Shown one piece after another: positions 13,870 through 19,543 of a DNA stretch of 19,543 nucleotides. The notes beneath the pieces were generated by a model. That model saw nothing but the letters and a program-made list of their open reading frames with translations. It was not told the DNA's origin and made no database searches. Each line of letters begins with the position of its first letter. The first letter of the stretch is position 1. The stretch comes from JAXHNE01 sp038316995 (GTDB lineage: Bacteria; Patescibacteriota; Saccharimonadia; Saccharimonadales; JAXHNE01), in assembly GCA_038316995.1 (NCBI GenBank), contig JBBQAZ010000019.1, forward strand, positions 1 through 19,543, read 5' to 3'. Made by a program: the position numbers and the translations under genes.

Positions 13870-14910
13870 TTATTTATCAAGTCCAAGATCAGGACGAAAC
13901 AAAGCGACAGATCCATACTTACTGCAAGTTCCTGCAATGTCGTCAATAATTCCAAAGCCTTCGTTTGTGACATTTGCAACTTTATCCATATTCAGCACTG
14001 CAGCGGCTTCATTCTGTGAACAAACGTCCTGAGCTGTCCTAAATCCAACTATTTCGCTAAAAGCATCTAGTATTGAGAATCCAGCAGTCATGATTTTACC
14101 GGCGGAGTCATAGTGCGGTCCAATCCCAGTTTCTGGGTTACGCAAGACGATTGCGCCGCTATTTCCATGGATTAAAGACGGCTCTAGCTGTCCGGGTGGA
14201 CCTAGCTCGGTCGGAATTATAAGCGGCTGGATTCTGCCAGACTGAATTGCATCTGTCATGGCTGTGGTTGCCCATTCTGGCAACGGAGCACTAACTGGTC
14301 CCTGATCAGTTGCCCCCATAAAAGGTTCAAAGTATGAAAGTGTTAGTTTTATTTTGAATCCATCGTACTCTTGATCTGGAGTACCTTCTGCTATTTCAGC
14401 ATCGACGATACACTTATCGCTATTAATGGGTGTCGAAAATATACGTGGACTGGTTACAAGCTCAGTTTGGTTTTTTCTAATTACTAACGCTCCAGCTTGC
14501 TGGGTTTTTGAAGAATAACCAGCCTTGCTATCGCAACTAAGCGTAACCGAAACTGTAGCAGCATTGGCAATGCCTGGATCAATTTCGCGGGGCGTACGAA
14601 TTATTAATGGCTCAGTTACTGAAAAATCAGGACGCGAAGAAAGTGCTAGAGCTTCATCATTAATAATCGCGTCTTCTGCTTGTGTTTGTTCAATTAATCC
14701 TTCTCCCCAATTATCAACCCGATCTTTTGCATAATTTCCAACCATAAGTGCGAACGCTATTCCACCAACAACACACGCCGTATCAACCACGCGTCGTGTT
14801 CGTTTTACTTCAGCATCGGTGTAATCCCTGTCGAAAGCAAGCCACGCATCATCCATCTCTTCGCGAGTAATTGACGCTCTACCTTGTGGACCTTCATAAT
14901 ATTTAGACAT
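13870..14910 (-). CDS. Hypothetical single-pass envelope protein, 346 aa
   Basis: No family recognised. A cytoplasmic N-terminus of about 40 residues is rich in charge (Asp, Glu, Arg), then one membrane helix (about 42-60, VVDTACVVGGIAFALMVGNYA). A long extracytoplasmic part follows with four cysteines (126, 167, 297, 329), an even number that would allow two disulfides if exported. The section around 118-200 is strand-rich (AATVSVTLSCDSKAG...), and 280-335 is helical. The promoter has both elements (TTGATA and TATAAT) and the ATG at 14910 lies 11 nt after the -10. Probably real and lineage-specific. Confidence 0.75.
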   Translation of the reverse strand: MSKYYEGPQGRASITREEMDDAWLAFDRDYTDAEVKRTRRVVDTACVVGGIAFALMVGNYAKDRVDNWGEGLIEQTQAEDAIINDEALALSSRPDFSVTEPLIIRTPREIDPGIANAATVSVTLSCDSKAGYSSKTQQAGALVIRKNQTELVTSPRIFSTPINSDKCIVDAEIAEGTPDQEYDGFKIKLTLSYFEPFMGATDQGPVSAPLPEWATTAMTDAIQSGRIQPLIIPTELGPPGQLEPSLIHGNSGAIVLRNPETGIGPHYDSAGKIMTAGFSILDAFSEIVGFRTAQDVCSQNEAAAVLNMDKVANVTNEGFGIIDDIAGTCSKYGSVALFRPDLGLDK

Positions 14911-14921
14911 AACGATATATT

Positions 14922-14949
14922 ATTATACAACTATTTGTATTTATATCAA
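14922..14949 (-). promoter_or_regulatory. Promoter of the 346-aa envelope gene
   Basis: -35 TTGATA (14944-14949, 5 of 6) and a perfect -10 TATAAT (14922-14927) with a 16-nt spacer. The ATG lies 11 nt after the -10, so the leader is at most a few bases. Confidence 0.65.
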
Positions 14950-14953
14950 GCTA

Positions 14954-15136
14954 CTATGTACTTATCTTTATTAACTTATTTTCTGCGGTCTTGAGCAGTG
15001 ACTCAATTTCTTTAAGCAATTTCTCACCTTTTTCATAGTTTTTAAATGCATCATCAATGTCTAGATCGTCACTTTGCAGTGTTTCAAGCACTTCTGCTAA
15101 TTCTGCCTGTAACTCTTTATAAGATTTCTTTGCCAT
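14954..15136 (-). CDS. xseB: Exodeoxyribonuclease VII small subunit
   Basis: 60 aa, helical XseB subunit that binds several copies per XseA and is needed for exonuclease VII to degrade single-stranded DNA from both ends. MAKKSYKELQAELAEVLETLQ and FKNYEKGEKLLKEIESLL are the two antiparallel helices of the family, joined by the DDLDIDDAFKNYEKG segment. It is slightly short of the usual 70-80 residues, missing some C-terminal tail. It follows xseA with a 5-nt gap, as expected for an operon; the TAGAAT at the end of xseA, 7 nt before the xseB ATG, could also act as an internal -10. Confidence 0.92.
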   Translation of the reverse strand: MAKKSYKELQAELAEVLETLQSDDLDIDDAFKNYEKGEKLLKEIESLLKTAENKLIKIST

Positions 15137-15141
15137 AGCGT

Positions 15142-16260
15142 CTATTCTACACCTTTCTTAACTTCTGCAAAAAAGCTTCCGTCAGCAAGTTGAACTGACA
15201 CTTCGTCGCCCTCAGAGAGTGATTTTGCCAAAACAATTAGCTTTGATTGTTTGCGAACAACGGCAAATCCCCGCTTTAGAATTTGTTTAGGACTGTACGC
15301 ACGCAGTAATTCTCGCCGATGAGCAACTAAATTACTTTGGTTCTCTACCTGATTGCTAATAGCGTCGATTAATTGAGCCCTGTAATCTTTTACGTTTCTT
15401 TGAGCCGATGCAAAAAATCCTTCCAAAAACTGATTTAAATATTTCTCTGCCATTCTCAACTGCAACAATTGCTCTCGACGATCCGGTACTAGTAGTTCTG
15501 CTGCATTGCTTGGTGTGCTAGCTCGTACGTCTGCGGCCAACTCTGCAAGGCTAACATCGCGTTCATGGCCTATAGCAACAAGTGTTGGTATTCTACTTGC
15601 TGCAACGGCCCTAGTTACTTGTTCACTGCTAAAGGCCGCCATGTCATCAGGGCTGCCACCACCACGAGTTATTATTAGTACTTCTACACTGTGTTCAGGA
15701 TACGTATTGAAGTGCTCAATGGCCTGCACGATTTGCTGAACCGCGGCATCTCCCTGAACTTGTGCGTCTTTGTGCAAGATCTCAATGCCTTGCCAACGGT
15801 CACTGAGTATTTTTAAAAAATCAGAGTACGCAGCAGACTCGCCGGATGCGATTAAGCCAATTTTCTCTGGCGGATAGGGTAAGCTTCGTTTCCTGGAAGT
15901 ATCAAACAACCCTTCTTTTTTTAGTTTAAACTCAAGTAGTGCAGCAGCTTTCTTTATTGTTCCTTCACCACTCGGCATTATGGATTGAACGGTTAGACTA
16001 AATCCGAACTGCGGATGCAACTTTGGATTACCTGCAACTTTTAAGAGCATGCCTTCCTCGAGTGGTCCCGGCAACTGATAAATTGTTCCAAAACATTTTA
16101 CGCTCGCCTGTTCATCTTTTAAATCAAAGTACACCCAGCGATTTTTGCTGATTCTAAAATTAGAGATTTCACCTTCGATAACAACATGCGGGTACGCAAA
16201 TTCGAATGTCTGGTTAACAAGTGCGACAAACTCGCTTGGCTGGATTACAACATCTTCCAT
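15142..16260 (-). CDS. xseA: Exodeoxyribonuclease VII large subunit
   Basis: 372 aa, catalytic subunit of exonuclease VII. The N-terminal OB fold (about 5-100) contains VVIEGEISNFRISKNRWVYF. The catalytic core holds IGLIASGESAAYSDF (134-148), ITRGGGSPDDM (197-207), IGHERDVSLAELAADVRAS (230-248) and TPSNAAEL (249-256), all as in the family. The C-terminal end has YSPKQILKRGFAVV, the conserved last-domain motif. The protein is shorter than E. coli XseA (456 aa); the missing length is in the coiled-coil region (about 260-325), which suggests a shorter stalk for XseB binding. ATG 16260 follows the stop of the YbhN-like gene by one base (TAG-A-ATG), so they are coupled. Confidence 0.95.
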   Translation of the reverse strand: MEDVVIQPSEFVALVNQTFEFAYPHVVIEGEISNFRISKNRWVYFDLKDEQASVKCFGTIYQLPGPLEEGMLLKVAGNPKLHPQFGFSLTVQSIMPSGEGTIKKAAALLEFKLKKEGLFDTSRKRSLPYPPEKIGLIASGESAAYSDFLKILSDRWQGIEILHKDAQVQGDAAVQQIVQAIEHFNTYPEHSVEVLIITRGGGSPDDMAAFSSEQVTRAVAASRIPTLVAIGHERDVSLAELAADVRASTPSNAAELLVPDRREQLLQLRMAEKYLNQFLEGFFASAQRNVKDYRAQLIDAISNQVENQSNLVAHRRELLRAYSPKQILKRGFAVVRKQSKLIVLAKSLSEGDEVSVQLADGSFFAEVKKGVE

Positions 16261-16261
16261 T

Positions 16262-17296
16262 CTATTTTTCTTGCGAGTGAAGGTTCTTTTGATAAAAGTA
16301 ATAACCTGTTGGGAGTTGGATACTAATATTTACCACACGGTATGCAAGAACAACAGGAAGACTAAGCGCTGCTGGAACACCAGCTGCGGTAAATACACCG
16401 GTCATTAATGCTTCGTAAATTCCAACTCCTCCCGGAAGAACCGATAAAATTCCCGCAAAGTTCGCAACGGCATAAGCAACAATAATTGCACCAGGGTTTA
16501 CGTATGTCCCAAACGCTGCAAAAACGACAAATATCGCCGTTACTTCTGCAAAGTTTGCAAACAAAGCATACAAAAGCGGTGCTTTTAATTGACCAAAATC
16601 AGACCTGATTTTCATATAGTTTTTATGCAAGTCTATAAATACCCTTTGAACATTATCAATCTTGATTGTTTCTGGATGTTTTGGTCTTACAAAATGAATA
16701 ACCTTGTTTACTACTTGTGTCAAAAATGTCATGAAACTACTTATGCGTTTTTCGCTCCCAATTATGTAGGATACAAACGTCGTTCCAATAAATAGCATGG
16801 TTGCTAGCGAGCCAGCGATCAATATAACAAAATCATTAGCATCTCCGCCCAAAGCCAAAAATATCAACCCTATACCTAGTAAAACTTGAAAAGATACAAA
16901 CAAAAGAATAAACCGCATCAACTGTACGAGCGTAGTTTTGCCGCCACTAATATTCTCATCTTTCATTCGCAGGCTAAGATAAGAAAACCCGCTTACGCCT
17001 GCACTAGGAAACACATTATTTACGAAATTTAATTCTAAGCTAAGTCGAAACATTGATTTTGTACGGAACCTTGTGCCAAGAATACGAAATACCCGTTGAT
17101 ACATCTTTGCCTGCATAAAGTGGTTTGTGGCTGCAATCGGGACAAGTAGCAATATTAACCATAAATTAGCATCCTTAAGATTTCTTACGGTTTCGCCAAT
17201 CTGTGCTCTTAACGCGTAAACTGTGCCGGCTAATGCCAAAAATGTAAGAAGCGTAAGAAGTGATTTCCAATTAAATCTCTTTTTTGATTTGCTCAT
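16262..17296 (-). CDS. YbhN/UPF0104 family membrane protein (MprF-type flippase domain)
   Basis: 344 aa with about eight membrane helices; the fold is that of the transmembrane part of lysylphosphatidylglycerol synthase (MprF/AglD-like) without the catalytic cytosolic domain. Conserved motifs: NFVNNVFPSAGVSGFSYL (about 90-107) and LPGGVGIYEALMTG (287-300). Such proteins are thought to flip or transport lipid-linked substrates. Two loops with charged residues (about 180-240, HFVRPKHPET, then RVFIDLHKNYM) face one side. It starts with a leaderless-type promoter 8 nt away (TATAAT at 17305-17310) and leads the xseA-xseB operon by a one-base gap. Confidence 0.9.
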   Translation of the reverse strand: MSKSKKRFNWKSLLTLLTFLALAGTVYALRAQIGETVRNLKDANLWLILLLVPIAATNHFMQAKMYQRVFRILGTRFRTKSMFRLSLELNFVNNVFPSAGVSGFSYLSLRMKDENISGGKTTLVQLMRFILLFVSFQVLLGIGLIFLALGGDANDFVILIAGSLATMLFIGTTFVSYIIGSEKRISSFMTFLTQVVNKVIHFVRPKHPETIKIDNVQRVFIDLHKNYMKIRSDFGQLKAPLLYALFANFAEVTAIFVVFAAFGTYVNPGAIIVAYAVANFAGILSVLPGGVGIYEALMTGVFTAAGVPAALSLPVVLAYRVVNISIQLPTGYYFYQKNLHSQEK

Positions 17297-17304
17297 AGTT
17301 GCCT

Positions 17305-17310
17305 ATTATA
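17305..17310 (-). promoter_or_regulatory. -10 of the YbhN-xseA-xseB operon (leaderless)
   Basis: Perfect TATAAT on the minus strand, 8 nt before the ATG at 17296. It faces a divergent -10 of the other strand only 13 bases away. Confidence 0.6.
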
Positions 17311-17323
17311 CATCCGTACAAGC

Positions 17324-17329
17324 TATACT
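17324..17329 (+). promoter_or_regulatory. -10 of the Trm11-like gene (leaderless)
   Basis: TATACT on the plus strand, 9 nt before the GTG at 17339. AGGA at 17330-17333 looks like a Shine-Dalgarno but would lie upstream of the predicted start of transcription. Confidence 0.5.
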
Positions 17330-17338
17330 AGGAACATT

Positions 17339-18505
17339 GTGAGTAAATCTTTAGCAATCTTAGGTAGGCAGCCTGCCATAGGCTTAGCCGAACTAGAATC
17401 TCTCTATGGCGCAGAGTCACTACACCCCGTTCCTGGAGGTGTTATTTTAGATATGCCAACTAACGACATAGATTTCAAGCGCCTAGGTGGCTCCATGAAA
17501 CTTGCAAAACTATTAACAATTTTAGACTACACTGACTGGGGTAAAATTGAAGATTACTTAGCAGTAGAAATACCGAAACACACTCAGAACCTGAGCGAAG
17601 GTAAATTTACTCTAGGTCTAAGTGCCTATGGTTTCAATTCAAACCCTAGGCGAATAAACGCTACTGCTCTGTATCTTAAAAAAGTGATTAAAGCGACCGG
17701 CCAAGGCGTACGAATAGTGCCTAATAAGTCACTAGAGCTAAGTAGTGCGCAAGTACTACACAACAAACTATTCACGTCACACAACTGGGAGCTGCTACTG
17801 CTAAAAGACGGAAACAAAACATATCTGGCTCAAACTACAAATGTTCAAGATATAGACGCATACGCTGCCCGTGACCAAGCTCGGCCAAAACGTGATGCCA
17901 AAGTTGGCATGCTACCGCCTAAACTTGCGCAGACACTAATAAATCTTGCGAACCCAGCACCAGAAACCACTGTGCTTGACCCATTTTGTGGCACTGGAGT
18001 CTTGCTTCAAGAGGCCATCCTAATGGGATATAAAGCATACGGGACAGATCTTGAACCACGCATGATCGAATACAGTCAAAAAAACTTGCAATGGCTCAAT
18101 GAAACACACCATACTTCCGCTAATCCAGTGTTAGATGTTGGAGATGCCACTAACTATAAGTGGAATGAGCCATTTGAAACCGTTGCATGCGAAACGTATC
18201 TCGGTCGAGCTTTTACAACACATCCCGACCAACAAACACTCAGAAAAGTCATGCAAGATGTCGACACAATCCATGAAAAGTTCCTAAAAAATCTTGCAAA
18301 TCAAACAAAATCTGGGCAACTCATCTGCATTGCAGTTCCAGCCTGGAGTGTTGGTCAGCAATTCAAACACCTAAAAACGCTTGATTCTCTCGGTAATCTG
18401 GGGTATACTCGTGTAAGTTTTGCTCATGCCGATAACCAAGATTTGATTTATCACAGAGATGGTCAGATTGTCGGACGTGAGCTTGTAGTATTAAAGAGGA
18501 AGTAA
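17339..18505 (+). CDS. Trm11-like RNA (guanine-N2) methyltransferase family protein with altered motif IV
   Basis: 388 aa. The N-terminal half (about 1-180) looks like a THUMP/ferredoxin-like RNA-binding region (LAILGRQPAIGLAELESLYG is the usual start of TRM-G10/Trm11 proteins). The C-terminal half is a Rossmann methyltransferase: RPKRDAKVGMLPPKLAQTLINLA (182-204), motif I VLDPFCGTGVLLQEA (212-226) and YGTDLEPRMI (234-243) for SAM. The catalytic DPPYG is expected around 283-289, but ACETYLG is found instead, so catalysis or target may differ. Family relatives make N2-methylguanine at tRNA position 10. The start is GTG at 17339, 9 nt after a TATACT. rpmA follows 6 bases after the stop, so the two are co-transcribed. 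Confidence 0.85.
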   Translation: MSKSLAILGRQPAIGLAELESLYGAESLHPVPGGVILDMPTNDIDFKRLGGSMKLAKLLTILDYTDWGKIEDYLAVEIPKHTQNLSEGKFTLGLSAYGFNSNPRRINATALYLKKVIKATGQGVRIVPNKSLELSSAQVLHNKLFTSHNWELLLLKDGNKTYLAQTTNVQDIDAYAARDQARPKRDAKVGMLPPKLAQTLINLANPAPETTVLDPFCGTGVLLQEAILMGYKAYGTDLEPRMIEYSQKNLQWLNETHHTSANPVLDVGDATNYKWNEPFETVACETYLGRAFTTHPDQQTLRKVMQDVDTIHEKFLKNLANQTKSGQLICIAVPAWSVGQQFKHLKTLDSLGNLGYTRVSFAHADNQDLIYHRDGQIVGRELVVLKRK

Positions 18506-18511
18506 ACTTCT

Positions 18512-18784
18512 ATGTCACATGTAAAAGCAGGCGGAACAGCCAAAAACGTTCACGATAGTCCCGGGCAACGGCTCGGTGTTAAGTTATTTGGTGGTCAAGT
18601 TGTAAAAACTGGTCAAGTTATTATTCGACAAACTGGCGCAACTAAGCGCGCAGGCGTAGGCACATTCATGAGCCGTAACTTTACGATTCACGCTGCAAAA
18701 GACGGCGTAGTTCACTTTCAAAAGCGCAACTTCAAACGCTTTACTGGTAAGAGTGCCCCTCGCACCGAAGTCTCAGTTATATAA
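18512..18784 (+). CDS. rpmA: 50S ribosomal protein L27
   Basis: 90 aa. MSHVKAGGTAKNVHDSPGQRLGVKLFGGQ has the conserved N-terminal basic, glycine-rich arm that reaches the peptidyl-transferase centre, followed by the L27 core ending EVSVI. No extra Firmicutes-type N-terminal peptide is present. AGAGGA lies about 11 nt before the ATG. The usual partner rplU (L21) is not upstream; instead rpmA follows the Trm11-like gene. The sequence departs from E. coli L27 in the middle (QTGATKRAGVGTFMSRN), in line with a divergent lineage. Confidence 0.95.
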   Translation: MSHVKAGGTAKNVHDSPGQRLGVKLFGGQVVKTGQVIIRQTGATKRAGVGTFMSRNFTIHAAKDGVVHFQKRNFKRFTGKSAPRTEVSVI

Positions 18785-18794
18785 TTGCGGCTAA

Positions 18795-18811
18795 AAACAC
18801 CTTACGGGTTT
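18795..18811 (+). terminator. Weak terminator after rpmA
   Basis: AAAC-A-CC, loop TTAC, GGG-TTT stem with one bulge, followed by CTTAGTTATCTTTTTT. It lies between convergent rpmA and the Fic gene, 11 bases after the rpmA stop. Confidence 0.4.
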
Positions 18812-18812
18812 C

Positions 18813-19543
18813 TTAGTTATCTTTTTTAGGTAAAGCAGCCTCTCCGAACGGACTTGTGTATAGTCCTTTTTCTGACTCACTAAGAAGCCGCTTAATGTAT
18901 TTCGAAACTTCTGCTGGTTTGGATTGATCAACGCCTTTTCCCATATATGGAATATATCCATTAATGAAGTATCCTCCCCTAGCACGAGCATCGTCTCTTG
19001 ATTCTGTCAAAACATTGAAATCTTCTTGAGCGTCATCAGCAGTAAGACTATCTCTGAAAATATACCCAAGCATTCTCGCTGTACGACCATTTCCATCCTT
19101 AAAAGGATGGAGTAGTACAACGCCTAACGCGAGAGTATCTCCAACGCGTTCGGGAGTGATAGTGTCAGGGGTGTTTTTAATTTTGTCGATAATGTCCTCG
19201 AATAACTCGTAACGGTTCTCTGGGTCAATCGTAGATTTATCGCCAATCGTTACTGTTTTTTCTGATACTAAGCTTTCAGTAGAACCATTTAGTCGAGCAT
19301 TTAAATCAGTAAGAAAGAAAGCGATACTCTCTTTAGGCAGTTGTTTTAATGACTCGACTCGATCGCGCGGCGCATTGCCCGAAATATCATGTGCCTCGAG
19401 AAGTGAGCGTAACTCACTAAGTTCCATCTTTTCTCTAGCATGTTCAATCTCATGGCCATTCGCTGTTGTCGATACACTGTCTACTTCTTCGGGCGCATCT
19501 ATGATATTCTCACTGAGTTTATAGACATCGAGATGTCCGGTTA
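18813..19543 (-). CDS. Fic-domain protein, 5' end outside the window
   Basis: Fic/DOC family enzyme that usually transfers AMP (or another nucleotide or phosphate group) to a hydroxyl of a target protein. The core motif HPFKDGNGRTAR (residues 107-118 counted from ATG 19427) is complete, including catalytic His107 and the metal-binding Asp111, and lies after the helix VGDTLALGVVLL. The reading frame stays open from ATG 19427 to the window edge (TGHLDVYKLSENIIDAPEE...) with no start codon, so the real gene probably begins outside; 19427 is only the first visible ATG. No inhibitory-helix motif (S/TxxxEG/N) is obvious in the visible part. The target is unknown. In an episymbiont lifestyle it could act on the host, or it may be a toxin-type Fic; no antitoxin gene is seen next to it. 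Confidence 0.88.
   Translation of the reverse strand, partial: TGHLDVYKLSENIIDAPEEVDSVSTTANGHEIEHAREKMELSELRSLLEAHDISGNAPRDRVESLKQLPKESIAFFLTDLNARLNGSTESLVSEKTVTIGDKSTIDPENRYELFEDIIDKIKNTPDTITPERVGDTLALGVVLLHPFKDGNGRTARMLGYIFRDSLTADDAQEDFNVLTESRDDARARGGYFINGYIPYMGKGVDQSKPAEVSKYIKRLLSESEKGLYTSPFGEAALPKKDN

Noticed and set aside
13496..14032. 178-codon plus-strand ORF across the methyltransferase and the 346-aa gene
   Set aside because: It is antisense to two well-supported genes, one with clear SAM-binding motifs, and spans their boundary.

Overview
The window looks like a compact chromosomal segment of a Candidate Phyla Radiation (Patescibacteria) bacterium, most likely a Saccharibacteria (TM7) relative. 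This is an inference from gene style: single-copy core genes (glyS, recO, xseA/xseB, rpmA, rnhA) mixed with small lineage-specific proteins carrying one N-terminal membrane anchor, very short intergenic gaps, moderate-to-low GC and a standard genetic code in which TGA acts as a stop. No phage, insertion sequence, CRISPR array, tRNA or rRNA was seen.

Layout. 1-1091 (-): the 5' part of a GH1 beta-glycosidase, cut by the window edge. 1092-1729: the longest gene-free stretch, with several hairpins. 1730-3196 (+): a membrane-anchored surface protein with a concanavalin-like domain and two Ig-like domains. 3253-6263 (-): a possible 34-aa ORF, a flavodoxin-fold reductase coupled to a DUF1761 membrane protein, a NYN-domain nuclease, an unknown protein and a START/SRPBCC protein. 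6395-7782 (+): a Nudix hydrolase and an MscS-related membrane protein, closed by a strong bidirectional terminator. 7842-17296 (-): RNase HI, an unknown protein, glycyl-tRNA synthetase, then recO behind a degenerate two-component pair, then a single-pass envelope protein, a membrane-anchored FAM173-like methyltransferase, another single-pass unknown, xseB, xseA and a YbhN/UPF0104 membrane protein. 17339-18784 (+): a Trm11-like RNA methyltransferase and ribosomal protein L27. 18813-19543 (-): a Fic-domain protein running off the right edge.

How the genes work together. Information processing dominates: translation (GlyRS, L27, a probable tRNA methylase) and DNA repair (RecO, exonuclease VII, RNase HI). 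Around this sits an envelope set (surface adhesin-like protein, YbhN-type membrane protein, MscS-like protein, single-pass extracytoplasmic proteins) and possible host-interaction or nutrient genes (Fic, GH1), plausible for an episymbiont.

Most notable points. (1) A -10-like hexamer sits only 6-12 nt before the start codon of roughly a dozen genes, often with an extended TGn, which predicts widespread leaderless transcription; only two clearly leadered genes carry a perfect Shine-Dalgarno. (2) The kinase and receiver upstream of recO have both lost their phosphotransfer residues. (3) A FAM173-like methyltransferase sits behind a transmembrane helix. (4) A Trm11-like methylase lacks the DPPY motif. 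No clearly new multi-gene defence or secretion system was recognised.
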